Notes under the pieces: generated by a model | Databases searched by the model: none | What the model was told of the DNA's origin: nothing | What the model saw: the letters and a program-made list of their open reading frames with translations, nothing else | Assembly: GCA_035559995.1 (NCBI GenBank) | Contig: DATMAM010000038.1 | Span: 186,001-250,000, forward strand | Length of the DNA stretch: 64,000 nt | Source: DATMAM01 sp035559995 | Lineage (GTDB): Bacteria; Desulfobacterota; Binatia; UBA9968 | Reading direction: 5' to 3' | Program-made: the position numbers and the translations under genes | In this document: one piece after another, positions 42,312 to 51,297 of the stretch | Layout of the letters: every line of letters starts with the position of its first letter | Numbering within the stretch: position 1 is the stretch's first letter

Positions 42312-44552
42312 TTGAACCCGCAGCGCCATAACACCCGAGCATTGAGGCAGAGCGAAATCTCGCGGGACACGCAAACCGTCATCAAAGTCGGCGACGATTT
42401 TTATGTCGTCGCCTCCGCGCTAACCTCGCGCCGGCCGACGAGAGTTCTCGCCAACGGGGAAAGCTTCGCCGTGTTCGAGTTTGGCGGCGACATTATCGAA
42501 TCGCCGCTCGAGCCGCTCGGCTTCTTTCACCGCGACACCCGCTACTTGAGTCGTTTCGAGCTGAGAATCGCGGGCGAGACCCCCTACCTTTTGAATTCCT
42601 ACACGAGCAACGAGGGGGCGCAGCTCAGGATCAACCTCAGCAATCCGGACTTCTACAGCGGGGGCGATGTGATCCGCCTGCCCCGAAACTCCCTTCAGAT
42701 CGAGCGCAACTGGGCCCTGGGCGGGGATGCGACGCTGTTTCACAAGGTGATCGTCCGCAACTACACGCTGCTGCCCTTGCAGATTCCCCTCGACTTTATG
42801 TTCGGGGTCGATTTCGCCGACCTGTTCGAAGTTCGGGGACTGCGGCGCAAGCGCCGGGGCGAGCACGACGAGCCGGTCGTCGACGAGAACTGCGTGCGCT
42901 TCTCCTACCGCGGTCTCGATCAGGTGCGGCGCGTTACGGACGTCGTTTTCGAGCCGCGCCCGGTTGGCCTGGACGCAACGCGCGCGTGGTTTCTGCTGCC
43001 GTTGAATCCCGGAGAAGAGCTCGCGCTGGAGGTGCGCATCACGGGCGGTTCGGATACGCCGGATCTCAAAGCGGCGCAGGCGCCGCTTCGGTTCGACGAG
43101 GCGCTGGCGCTGCGCCGGGCCGAGATCGCGACCCTCAGCGCGGGATGGAGCCCGATTCGCGCCAGCAATGAGCTCATGGACGGGCTTCTCAGCCGCTCGG
43201 CCGCGGACCTGACGGCGATCATTCGCTACGCGCCGGAAGGCGCCTTCATGCAGGCGGGAATCCCGTGGTTCGCGACGCTGTTCGGGCGCGACAGCCTCAT
43301 CACGGCGCTGTTTGCCCTGCCGTTCAATCCCGCGATCGCGGTGGGCACGCTCAAAACGCTCGCCAGCCTGCAAGGCTCGGAAGTGAGCCGGCGGCGCGAC
43401 GAGGAGCCGGGCAAGATTGTCCACGAGATTCGCGGCGGAGAGATGGCGGCGACCGGCGAGGTGCCGTTCGGCAGATACTATGGAAGCGTCGATTCCACGC
43501 CGTTGTTTCTTTGGCTTCTCGGCCGTTACGTTGCCACCACGGCCGATCTTGGGCTTGCCGCAAAACTTTGGCCCAACGTGGAGCGCGCGCTCGAGTGGAT
43601 TGAGCGATGGGGCGACCGCGACGGCGACCTCTACGTCGAATACCTCCGCGAGACGCCGCGCGGGCTCGCCAATCAAGGCTGGAAAGACTCTTTTGACGCC
43701 ATATCGCACGCCGACGGGACGCTGGCTCGGCCCCCGATCGCGCTCTGCGAGGTGCAGGGCTACGTGTACGCCGCCTATCAATCGATAGCCGATGTGGCCC
43801 GAAGGCTCGGGCACGTCAACCTCGCCGACCGCCTCGAGGAGCGCGCGGCGGCGCTCAGGGCGGCGTTTGCGCGCGACTTTTGGCTCGACGGCGAGCGAAC
43901 GGTCGCGCTCGCGCTCGATGCGGACAAAAAACCTTGCCGCGTGATGACATCGAACGCGGGGCACTGCCTCGCCACGGGTCTTCTCGACAGGGATCGAGCG
44001 CTCGCGGTCGCGGAGCGCCTTCTGGCAGAGGAGATGTTTACGGGATGGGGCGTGCGGACGCTGAGCGCCGGCGAGCGGCGCTACAACCCGATGAGCTATC
44101 ACAACGGCTCGGTATGGCCGCACGACAACGCGCTCGTGGCGGCGGGACTTGCGCGCTTCGGCCTGCGGCAAAGTGTGTTGACCATTCTCGAAGGGCTGCT
44201 CGATGCGTCCGTGCATCTTCACACCGGAAGCCTGCCGGAGCTTTTCTGTGGATTCCCGCGCGACGTTCGGCTCGGTCCCGTGCCTTACCCGGTCGCGTGC
44301 CATCCCCAGGCGTGGTCGGCCGCGAGCGTTTTCATGCTCGTGCAAGGGATGCTGGGAATGGAGGTGCTGGGCTTCGAGCAGCGGCTCATCATCGATTCGC
44401 CGGCTCTGCCCCGGCGATTGGACTGGCTAAAGATAGAAGATCTGCGGGTCGGGCAGGGAAAAATCTCCTTTATCGTCCACCGCACATCGCAAGGAGCCGC
44501 GATCGAGATCCTAAAAAGGCAAGGCGAGGTGAGCGTCGAGGTAAAAAAATAG
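42312..44552 (+). CDS. Amylo-alpha-1,6-glucosidase / glycogen debranching enzyme-like protein
   Basis: A 746-residue protein. The N-terminal GDE_N_bis-type domain covers FAVFEFGGDIIESPLEPLG to about residue 250 (HRDTRYLSRFELRI). The C-terminal (alpha/alpha)6 GDE_C domain has ETPRGLANQGWKDSFDAI, SYHNGSVWPHDNALVA and GLPE-like SLPELFCGF, expected to carry the catalytic acids. The apparent start is TTG 42312; there is no good ATG nearby. It is 11 bp from the GT4 gene, and these two occur together in other bacteria. It likely trims alpha-1,6 branches in storage glucan. Confidence 0.9.
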   Translation: MNPQRHNTRALRQSEISRDTQTVIKVGDDFYVVASALTSRRPTRVLANGESFAVFEFGGDIIESPLEPLGFFHRDTRYLSRFELRIAGETPYLLNSYTSNEGAQLRINLSNPDFYSGGDVIRLPRNSLQIERNWALGGDATLFHKVIVRNYTLLPLQIPLDFMFGVDFADLFEVRGLRRKRRGEHDEPVVDENCVRFSYRGLDQVRRVTDVVFEPRPVGLDATRAWFLLPLNPGEELALEVRITGGSDTPDLKAAQAPLRFDEALALRRAEIATLSAGWSPIRASNELMDGLLSRSAADLTAIIRYAPEGAFMQAGIPWFATLFGRDSLITALFALPFNPAIAVGTLKTLASLQGSEVSRRRDEEPGKIVHEIRGGEMAATGEVPFGRYYGSVDSTPLFLWLLGRYVATTADLGLAAKLWPNVERALEWIERWGDRDGDLYVEYLRETPRGLANQGWKDSFDAISHADGTLARPPIALCEVQGYVYAAYQSIADVARRLGHVNLADRLEERAAALRAAFARDFWLDGERTVALALDADKKPCRVMTSNAGHCLATGLLDRDRALAVAERLLAEEMFTGWGVRTLSAGERRYNPMSYHNGSVWPHDNALVAAGLARFGLRQSVLTILEGLLDASVHLHTGSLPELFCGFPRDVRLGPVPYPVACHPQAWSAASVFMLVQGMLGMEVLGFEQRLIIDSPALPRRLDWLKIEDLRVGQGKISFIVHRTSQGAAIEILKRQGEVSVEVKK

Positions 44553-44564
44553 CAGCGGCCGCCC

Positions 44565-44596
44565 TGCGGGGCAGGGAAAGCTTTCCCTGCCCCGCA
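44565..44596. terminator. Perfect 32-bp palindrome between convergent genes
   Basis: Half-site TGCGGGGCAGGGAAAG (44565-44580) is repeated in inverted orientation to 44596 with no loop. It lies 12 bp after the debranching-enzyme stop and 33 bp before the pal stop. No T-tract follows, so it may be a bidirectional RNA-end structure or a protein-binding palindrome. Confidence 0.6.
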
Positions 44597-44629
44597 AAAT
44601 CGCTGCGAGATTGCGGCGCTAAAGAAGCG

Positions 44630-45196
44630 CTAGGCCGCCGGGCGTGGCGGCTGAATCACAAACTTCGCGCGGCGGTTTTTTTGCCAGCACTCCTCGGTTT
44701 GCTCGCGGCAGACGGGAAGCTCTTCGCCATAGCTGATCGTCGACAGCCGATCGGCGGCGATCCCGAGCGAGACCAGATAGTCTTTCACGCTTTGGGCTCG
44801 CTTGGCTCCAAGAGCCATGTTGTAGGCGTTGGTGCCGCGCTCATCGCAGTGCCCCTCGATCTGGACTTGCACCGACGGGTTGGCTTTCAGCCATTCGTAG
44901 TTGGCCTTGAGCGTTTCGCGCGCGTCGGCCCGCAGATCGTAGCGGTCAAAGTCAAAATAGACCTCCTTTAGCGGGCTGGACTCGGGAGTGGCCGTTGATT
45001 CTCCGCGCTTTGCGGCCTCCAGGCTAGAAGCCGACGGGGACTCCGCGGGCGCTGAGGTGAGCTGTTTTTGCGGCTCGGCGGCGCGGCTGGGCGGTGCCGC
45101 TGACACCTCGGTTTTAGCGGCCCTCGAGGAACAGCCGGCAAGAGCTAGGACCGCCGAAACAGCAAGAAGACAAAAGCCTTTTTGGACTTTGGTCAT
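44630..45196 (-). CDS. pal: Peptidoglycan-associated lipoprotein Pal
   Basis: A 188-residue lipoprotein with lipobox LALAGC (Cys22), a Ala/Pro/Ser-rich linker, and an OmpA-type peptidoglycan-binding domain: VYFDFDRYDLRADARETL, VQIEGHCDERGTNAYNMALG and RRAKFVI. Pal is anchored in the outer membrane and binds peptidoglycan; normally in a tol-pal operon, but no tol genes are here. ATG 45196 has AGGAGG. Its promoter region overlaps that of the divergent small lipoprotein. Confidence 0.95.
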   Translation of the reverse strand: MTKVQKGFCLLAVSAVLALAGCSSRAAKTEVSAAPPSRAAEPQKQLTSAPAESPSASSLEAAKRGESTATPESSPLKEVYFDFDRYDLRADARETLKANYEWLKANPSVQVQIEGHCDERGTNAYNMALGAKRAQSVKDYLVSLGIAADRLSTISYGEELPVCREQTEECWQKNRRAKFVIQPPRPAA

Positions 45197-45309
45197 CTCT
45201 TACCTCCTCCTTTTTTGAAATTTTTCCTCTGATTTTGGACCACGGGTTTTTTGCAGGCGTTAGTCTGGTAAGCATCGCCGCCGGTACAGTCAAGTCTCCA
45301 CCGGCTACC

Positions 45310-45337
45310 TTGACTTTTTGCGGGCGGGAATTATTTT
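45310..45337 (+). promoter_or_regulatory. Promoter of the small lipoprotein gene
   Basis: TTGACT (45310-45315), 16-bp spacer, TATTTT (45332-45337). About 98 bp upstream of the ATG at 45436. A divergent TTGACT for pal (45287-45292 on the minus strand) lies just upstream. Confidence 0.5.
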
Positions 45338-45435
45338 TTTTAACCGTCTTTTCCCACCCACACAAACGACGCAAGGGTGCGGGAGGTCACGTGCCTTCCG
45401 AGGGGGACGTTCTTTCCAAGAAAGGAGGTGGAATC

Positions 45436-45669
45436 ATGGAAAGAAAACTTCCGCTTGTGGCAGCTTTCATCCTCGCCCTTGTCCTGAGCGCCGGATGTAG
45501 CAAGAAGGAGGAGGCGGCTCCGCCCGCTGCGTCTGCGCCGACGGCTCAGTCCCTTGCCGAAAGCACCACCGTAGCCTCGACCTCGCCGAGCGGAGAGGCG
45601 GCTACGGCAAGCGCCAGCGAAAGCAAGCCGGCAGAGAAAAGCGAGAGCGCGGCGACAGAGAAGAAGTAA
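45436..45669 (+). CDS. Small Ala/Ser-rich lipoprotein, 77 residues
   Basis: Signal peptide MERKLPLVAAFILALVLSAG then Cys21 (LSAGC), followed by a Lys/Glu start and a low-complexity Ala/Ser/Thr/Glu-rich remainder ending SAATEKK. ATG at 45436 has a perfect AAAGGAGGTGG. No enzymatic domain. It could be an outer-membrane spacer or surface lipoprotein; many such exist without known role. Confidence 0.8.
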   Translation: MERKLPLVAAFILALVLSAGCSKKEEAAPPAASAPTAQSLAESTTVASTSPSGEAATASASESKPAEKSESAATEKK

Positions 45670-45674
45670 AAGCG

Positions 45675-45767
45675 AGTTTGCCGCGAAACGGTTATCCGTG
45701 GGGAAGGACGAAGGCTTGCAGATGCCTTCGCGCCCCACGGGAGAACCCCGCCCGGTTACCGCAAACT
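45675..45767. other. Nested inverted-repeat structure between convergent genes
   Basis: Three nested stems: AGTTTGC (45675-45681) with GCAAACT (45761-45767); CCGTGGGG (45696-45703) with CCCCACGG (45733-45740); CGAAGGC (45709-45715) with GCCTTCG (45724-45730). It lies between the stops of the lipoprotein and rpoZ genes. It could be a bidirectional terminator or a structured small RNA; I do not match it to a known RNA family. Confidence 0.5.
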
Positions 45768-45791
45768 TCTTGTGAAAAATCTTTTCCGACC

Positions 45792-45986
45792 TTAAGAATC
45801 CCGCGAAGCCCGGCGTACCTTTCCGGCCGCAATCTCCCGAAGAGCGGTTACGATCTCGCGATTGTCACTCTGGACGAGCGGCTTCGCCCCTGCCATGAGC
45901 TGCTTCGCTCTCTTGGAAGCGAGCAGCACAAGCTCGAAGTGATTGGGTATTTTCTTTAGGCAATCCTCGATTGTCACCCGCGCCAT
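45792..45986 (-). CDS. rpoZ: RNA polymerase omega subunit
   Basis: A 64-residue omega subunit, slightly short for the family. MARVTIEDCLKKIPNHFELVLLASKRA and LREIAAGKV are diagnostic. It promotes assembly of RNA polymerase and participates in ppGpp response. ATG at 45986 with GGAGG; an upstream in-frame ATG at 46007 is less likely. Usually next to gmk or spoT; here it sits alone between a lipoprotein and an hsp20 gene. Confidence 0.88.
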   Translation of the reverse strand: MARVTIEDCLKKIPNHFELVLLASKRAKQLMAGAKPLVQSDNREIVTALREIAAGKVRRASRDS

Positions 45987-46050
45987 CTCCACCACCTCCT
46001 CAGGCATCCGGGGAGCGCTCGCTCCCCGGAGAAAGCGGACGGCTTCTCCC

Positions 46051-46497
46051 TCAGCTTTCGCTGATCGCGATCTGTCTGGCCCTGGCTTGATCGGTTTTGG
46101 GCGCGTGGATTTCCAGCACGCCGTCCCTGTAAGTCGCCTTCACTTCTTCCTGTTTGATCGCCCGCGGCAGATAGAAGCGGCGCATAAATTTGCCGGCCAA
46201 GCGCTCGGCCCGGCGATATTCAACGCCTGGCGCTGGCTCGGCAAATTTTCTCTCGCCGCTGACGACGATCGCTCCCTCCCTGAATTCGACATGGATGTCC
46301 TCCTTGTTCATTCCCGGTAGCTCCACGCGAATGAGATAAGCATCCCCGCTTTCCAGGATATCGACAGGAGGGTACCATGCGCCGACGCCAGGAGCCGAAA
46401 GCGTGCGCAACCGTCCGAAGGTCTGATCGAAAAGCTCGTTGATACGAGATTGGATTCTGCTGAGTCCGTCAAACGGTTCCCAAGGCACCAGATCCAT
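46051..46497 (-). CDS. Small heat-shock protein Hsp20
   Basis: A 148-residue Hsp20. MDLVPWEPFDGLSRIQSRIN, VDILESGDAYLIRVELPG, VEFREGAIVVSGERK and TYRDGVLEIHAPK are visible. ATG 46497 with GAGGAGG. Upstream at 46535-46562 lies TTGACA-N16-TTAGCT. It ends 64 bp before the rpoZ start region, on the same strand, and may read through into rpoZ. Seventh hsp20 in the window. Confidence 0.95.
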   Translation of the reverse strand: MDLVPWEPFDGLSRIQSRINELFDQTFGRLRTLSAPGVGAWYPPVDILESGDAYLIRVELPGMNKEDIHVEFREGAIVVSGERKFAEPAPGVEYRRAERLAGKFMRRFYLPRAIKQEEVKATYRDGVLEIHAPKTDQARARQIAISES

Positions 46498-46534
46498 CGT
46501 GGAATCCTCCTCGCGTCTATTTTTTTCGGCAAAA

Positions 46535-46562
46535 AGCTAAGGTTGCTCTGCTCCGCTGTCAA
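46535..46562 (-). promoter_or_regulatory. Possible promoter of the rightmost hsp20
   Basis: TTGACA (46562-46557), 16-bp spacer, TTAGCT (46540-46535). The -10 is poor, but the -35 and spacing equal those of the other stress promoters. The rest of 46563-46777 shows no gene. Confidence 0.4.
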
Positions 46563-46777
46563 GCAAGATGCGAGCGAGGAGAGCCTGGGAGGTCAGCTTT
46601 CATTTCCGCGCGCGCGGCCGCACAGAGAGCGGTGAACTTCGCGCCGCGCTTCGCCAACTCTTTGAGCTACATCTTCGCCCAAAAGGCCTGAAGCGATCCA
46701 GCCCGCGCGATCCTGAACAGGAACCGCCGGGTTATTAGGCGATCGTTGTCTTCTCGAGCTTGCCTCTCGGGCGGCGG

Positions 46778-47953
46778 CTAGGCGGGGATGTTCTCGATCA
46801 AGAGCGCAATGCCTTGTCCTCCGCCAATGCAGGCGCTGCCCAAACCGTAGCGCAGGCGGCGCCGGCCCAGCTCGTAAAGCAAGGTCGTGGTGATGCGCGC
46901 GCCGGTTGCGCCCAGCGGATGGCCGAGCGCGATCGCGCCTCCGTTGACATTGACTTTGTCGCGATCAAGCCGGAGCTCTTTTTCGACAGCCAGGTACTGG
47001 CAGGCAAACGCCTCGTTGACCTCGATCAGATCGATCTGGTTGAGCGACAGTTCGGCGCGTTCCAGGGCGATCCTGGTTGCCGGCACGGGACCGATGCCCA
47101 TGAGCGCGGGATCGCAGCCGGCGACGCCCCATGACACGATGCGCGCGATGGGCTTGAGTCCCTGCGCGGCCGCGGTTTCCGCGGTGCTCAAAACCAGCGC
47201 AGCCGCGCCGTCGGTAATGCCGCTCGCATTTCCCGCGGTGATCACGCCGTCCTTGCGAAACACCGGGCTCAGCGCCGCCAGCGCCGCGCGCGTGGTGCCT
47301 GGCCGCGGGTGCTCGTCGCGCTCGAGTACCCCGGCTACCGGAACGATCTCTTCGTTAAAGCGGCCCGACTCCTGCGCCGCCTTGGCTCGCATCTGGCTCT
47401 GGTACGCAAAATCATCGGCCTGCTCGCGCGTGATGCCGTATTTCTGGGCGAGATTTTCCGCGGTCTCCGCCATGCTGAGGTTACAGTAAGTATCGGTCAG
47501 CGCCGCCCAGAGAGAGTCCTCCAGTCGCCCCTGACCCAGCGGGATGCCGAAGCGCGCGCCGCGGATGACATGCGGCGCCTGAGACATATTTTCCGTGCCG
47601 CCCACCAAGACGAGCCGCGCTTCATCGAGAAGCAGCAACTGCGCGCCGGCGATGATCGCTTCGAAACCTGAGCCGCACAGGCGGTTGACCGTCACGGCCG
47701 GAACCGACTCGGGAAGGCCGGCTTTGAGCGCGACGTGGCGAGCCAGGTAAGCCGCATCGGCGCTCGTTTGCAGCACGTTACCGAAAATAACGTGATCGAT
47801 CGTCGCCGGCGCTGCATGGGCTCGCTCCAGGGCGGCGCGCGCGGCAATCACGCCGAGTTCGGTGGCCGTGAGGTCTTTAAAAGCGCCGCCGAATTTGCCA
47901 ATCGGGGTGCGCGCCGCTGAGAGAATAACGATATCTCTATCGAGCTTGCGCAT
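46778..47953 (-). CDS. Thiolase (acetyl-CoA C-acetyltransferase)
   Basis: A 391-residue thiolase. Cys93 (NRLCGSG), the His of GGAIALGHPLGATG and the Cys of SACIGGGQG form the catalytic set. Catalyses acetoacetyl-CoA formation or breakdown. ATG at 47953 overlaps the 3' end of the PBP gene by 17 bp, yet the two are functionally unrelated. A second thiolase is at 57285-58421. Confidence 0.95.
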   Translation of the reverse strand: MRKLDRDIVILSAARTPIGKFGGAFKDLTATELGVIAARAALERAHAAPATIDHVIFGNVLQTSADAAYLARHVALKAGLPESVPAVTVNRLCGSGFEAIIAGAQLLLLDEARLVLVGGTENMSQAPHVIRGARFGIPLGQGRLEDSLWAALTDTYCNLSMAETAENLAQKYGITREQADDFAYQSQMRAKAAQESGRFNEEIVPVAGVLERDEHPRPGTTRAALAALSPVFRKDGVITAGNASGITDGAAALVLSTAETAAAQGLKPIARIVSWGVAGCDPALMGIGPVPATRIALERAELSLNQIDLIEVNEAFACQYLAVEKELRLDRDKVNVNGGAIALGHPLGATGARITTTLLYELGRRRLRYGLGSACIGGGQGIALLIENIPA

Positions 47954-50900
47954 ATGCTTCTCCCGCCAGCGCCGGCTGCTTGCTGTCCGGCGCTGCTTGC
48001 TCGCTGATCACGGGCGCCAGAAATCGCAGCAGAGAAACTGGCAGCGCGCTGGTGAACCGATACCGGCCGGCCTGCGGGCCGTCGACAAACGCCGAGATCA
48101 CGCCGAAGTAACGATCGCCAATGTAAAAGACAAAGGTGGCTGTGCGGCTCACGACACGCGACGTGCGCACGTTGCCGAAACGGTTAAAGGTCTCAAAACG
48201 GTTATCGCCGGAGCCGGTCTTTCCGCCGACCGGCATGCGAAACGCGCCTTTCAGGCTCCGCGCCGTTCCCTGCTCCACAACATCGGCCAGAGCGGCTCTC
48301 AGAGCGCGCGCAACCGCCGCGTCGAGAATGCGCTCTTGCGGCTTGGGTGCCGCCTCCAGAACGGTCTCATAGGGAGTTCCTTCCGCGAACCGGAGCGCGT
48401 GAACGACGAGGGCGGGCCGGCGCGCGCCGTCGTTCAAAATAATTCCCATAAGATCGGCCAGCGCCGCCGGCTGATCCGAGGAGTTCCCAATCGCGGTGGC
48501 ATACGAAGGCACAAGCCTATCAAACGGAAACCCCAACCGCCGCCAGTAGGGCGTCATGCGCGCGAAGGCGTCCCGCTCAATCCTGGTGCGCAGGCGCACC
48601 TCTTGGGCGCGCCGGTTTCTCGTCTTGAAGAGCCAGGCCGAGGAGATGCGGCGCGCGTCGGCGCTGCGCGCAAAGAGATCCTCCCAGGACAGATTTGGCT
48701 CATGAAACAGTTGCCCCGCGCCCCATACCTCCAGCGAATCACGCGACAGGAGATAGCCGTAATCGGCGATGTCGAGCCGCGGGTTACTGTAAGCGCGCCA
48801 CAATCGGTCGATCTCCGTCTGCGGCAGCGGCTTTCCCAAAAACCGCTCCAGCCAGGCGGCGAGGTCGCCTTTCTCCCGTTCGGAGTTCCAGGCGAAAAAT
48901 AGCATCGCGAGATGTCTTGGCGAGGTGGCCCGCTTTTCCAGAAAGCGCGCGACGAGCTCGGCCGGCGCGAGACCCCGGTACTTTTTATGCGCGCGCCGCA
49001 GCACGGCCCGCGACTCTTCCTCGGCGATCCCTTCCAGCATGGAGCGACGCAGCGGATGATCGAGATCCGCCAGCAGCCGGGCGGCGTCGTACGGCAGGCG
49101 CGCCTGGTGAAAGCGCACGAGATCGCGCATGAGCCGGATAAACACCAGATTGGTCGACCGCTGCAGCGCTTCGCGCACGGTCAGGATACGGCCGTTCTCG
49201 TCGGCGGAAAAGTTCTGGAACGTGTGAATACCGCCGCCGGTAAAAAAGGCCTCGTAGGGGCTCGCCGAATAGCGCCGCTCGAGCGCGAGTTGCAGGAACG
49301 TGTCGAGGTCGGCGCCTCTTTCCCGCATCAAGGTCTCCGCGGCCCACTGGCTCAGGGGGTCTTCTGCCGAACCGGCGTAACGCTGGAGCGCGGGCAGGTC
49401 GAGCGGCGCGAGCTCGCGGTAGAGGAGCGCCATCAACTCAAGGTAGTGGGCAAGCGTTCGCAGCTTTGCCGTGCTGCCGAGCTCCAACTTGACGCCGCGG
49501 TTGATGTCGAACGGTTGATCCAGGCTGTCGGCGTGGACGCGGAGCGCATTTCCCGCTGCCGTGCGCTCGTAGAGAAGGAAGCTGTAGTTGACCTTGGTCG
49601 GATCGGCACCACCGAGCAGGCGCTCGCTCCGGTTAAGGCCAAGCGCTTCAACAAATTCAGCGCTGTGCAGTTTTTGGAGAAACGCTGAGATCTCGCGCTG
49701 CAGCCTGCCGTCAATGGTCGTCTCGACCTGCAGGTGAAGTCGATCCAGATCGTGCAATCCAGGCACGGCCAGAAGACCCAGCAAATCGGTGCGGACGGCA
49801 TTGATCGCTTTGCGTTCCGCGAATGACGCGGCAGGGATCTGCCCGGCGGACGAAACGAATCGAAGCGGCGCACGTTCCAGGGCGCGGGCGAGCCTGGCGT
49901 CCAGCACTCCGGCGCGGGCCAGCGCGCGCGCAAACCGCTGGGTCCGGTCTTCCAGCGCGGCGCGATCGTGAAGCAGATACCTTGTCGGCGCGCGCACGGA
50001 CGCGATCAGCGCGAGCGCATGTTTGTAAGCCGCGACCTTGGCGGGCGTGACCTCGGGAGAGTTCAGGGCCGCAGTCACGTCCTTTAGGCTCATGCCGAAC
50101 CACGCGTGAAGCCCTTCCCCCAGGCCGTACACTTCGCCGTAACCGGACGGCGCCGCCAGCGGCATCGCGTTAAAGTAGTCGACGACGATCGACCGTTTCC
50201 ACGACGCGATCGCCGCGCCGCCTTCCCGATAGGCTTTGAGGCTGGCGGCCAAAATCTGCCGCGCTTTGTCGGCCGCGGAGTTGGTGCGCCCGTTGGCGGA
50301 ATGGCGGAATTTTTCCAGCTGAACCGCAAGCGTGCTGCCGCCCTCGAGCGGAACCGAAAAACCCAGCTTGTGCAGCGCGTACACGGCGGAGGCCTTGAGC
50401 AGGCGGTCCCATTCGATGGCGGGATTGCCTTGCGCCTGAGGGTTGAGCTCGCGGTTTTCGATAAACAGGAGCGTTTGCACGAGAAGCGGAGGGATTTCGT
50501 TAAAGTCTCTAAAGTAGCGCTCGGGATGCGCCGCCTGGTAGAGGACGCTGCCGCGCCTGTCGCGCACCGTTAAGCCAACCGCCGCCGGCTCGCGATAAGG
50601 CGGGGAAATCCCCCAGCGAATCAGCCGCGCAAGCGCCGCCGACTGCTTCGCCTGGCGCGCGATGCGGTATCCCATTTCCACCGCTCGTCGCGATAAGAGC
50701 GGGAGCGCCTTGTAGCCGCGGATCTCATCCGCGGGGCCGGTTTCCGGAAACACAATGCGCGGGCTCGCTCCCGGGACAATCTCATAGGACAGACGCGAAG
50801 CGTAATAGGCCAGCAACCGGCCCTGAACCGCCGACGTTTGCAGCTCGTAGGCCAAAGCCCCCGCGGCGAGCAAGCCGAACAAAGCCCAGCGCAAGGGGCG

Positions 50901-50978
50901 GCGGCTTAAATACCCACGACTCGAGGAGACCGACGTAGAGGGAAGCGCAAACCGCGGGAAGTGAATCGGCCAATACAT
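47937..50978 (-). CDS. Class A penicillin-binding protein-like, divergent transglycosylase
   Basis: A 1013-residue protein with an N-terminal signal anchor (about residues 27-43). The GT51 part is diverged: IENRELNPQ keeps a Glu but not the HxG of the ED-x-x-F-x-x-H-x-G motif, and GGSTLAVQLEKF replaces GGSTITQQL. The transpeptidase has LGSTAKLRT (SxxK), STN and GGKTGSGDNRF (KTG). The transpeptidase is probably active; transglycosylase activity is doubtful. At 1013 residues it is longer than typical class A PBPs. ATG 50978. The first gene of an overlapping pair with thiolase. Confidence 0.87.
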   Translation of the reverse strand: MYWPIHFPRFALPSTSVSSSRGYLSRRPLRWALFGLLAAGALAYELQTSAVQGRLLAYYASRLSYEIVPGASPRIVFPETGPADEIRGYKALPLLSRRAVEMGYRIARQAKQSAALARLIRWGISPPYREPAAVGLTVRDRRGSVLYQAAHPERYFRDFNEIPPLLVQTLLFIENRELNPQAQGNPAIEWDRLLKASAVYALHKLGFSVPLEGGSTLAVQLEKFRHSANGRTNSAADKARQILAASLKAYREGGAAIASWKRSIVVDYFNAMPLAAPSGYGEVYGLGEGLHAWFGMSLKDVTAALNSPEVTPAKVAAYKHALALIASVRAPTRYLLHDRAALEDRTQRFARALARAGVLDARLARALERAPLRFVSSAGQIPAASFAERKAINAVRTDLLGLLAVPGLHDLDRLHLQVETTIDGRLQREISAFLQKLHSAEFVEALGLNRSERLLGGADPTKVNYSFLLYERTAAGNALRVHADSLDQPFDINRGVKLELGSTAKLRTLAHYLELMALLYRELAPLDLPALQRYAGSAEDPLSQWAAETLMRERGADLDTFLQLALERRYSASPYEAFFTGGGIHTFQNFSADENGRILTVREALQRSTNLVFIRLMRDLVRFHQARLPYDAARLLADLDHPLRRSMLEGIAEEESRAVLRRAHKKYRGLAPAELVARFLEKRATSPRHLAMLFFAWNSEREKGDLAAWLERFLGKPLPQTEIDRLWRAYSNPRLDIADYGYLLSRDSLEVWGAGQLFHEPNLSWEDLFARSADARRISSAWLFKTRNRRAQEVRLRTRIERDAFARMTPYWRRLGFPFDRLVPSYATAIGNSSDQPAALADLMGIILNDGARRPALVVHALRFAEGTPYETVLEAAPKPQERILDAAVARALRAALADVVEQGTARSLKGAFRMPVGGKTGSGDNRFETFNRFGNVRTSRVVSRTATFVFYIGDRYFGVISAFVDGPQAGRYRFTSALPVSLLRFLAPVISEQAAPDSKQPALAGEAYAQAR

Positions 50979-51297
50979 TGGCGTGGCTCCAGAACCCGAG
51001 CTGCGGTCGCCGACGAGCTAAGCCGGTCGGGATAAACGCCGGTGCGGGCGCACCGCGTACGGAACGATCGGCTCGCGTTTGAGCTCGTGCGCCCATGGCT
51101 TGGTCCTCATTGTGACAGATTTTTTTTTTGCGTAAAAGGGCGCGCGCTCGAGGTGAAAGCGGCAAAGTTTGCGCGTGGAATTTTCCGCCAGGTCAGAAAT
51201 TGTCTTGTCGTCGGTCGAGGCTTGCGCGCGCTCGGCGGTTTAACGCGCTCATGAGCCAGGCCGCTAAGCGTGCTACTATTATATTGTGAGGAGTCGG
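50979..51297. other. Divergent intergenic region PBP / fadD
   Basis: No gene is visible. A TATATT at 51280-51285 lies 12 bp upstream of the fadD ATG; TATTAT at 51277-51282 overlaps it. The PBP promoter must also lie here, but I see no clear consensus. Confidence 0.35.

Noticed and set aside
42420..44345. A 641-codon minus-strand frame opposite the debranching enzyme
   Set aside because: Same reasoning: the plus-strand gene has two recognised domains; the antisense product is Arg/His-rich with no family features.
46563..46777. Possible small minus-strand gene (frame reading GWIASGLLGEDVAQRVGEA)
   Set aside because: It reads like protein for about 45 codons but has no start codon with a ribosome site and no clear end; too weak to list.
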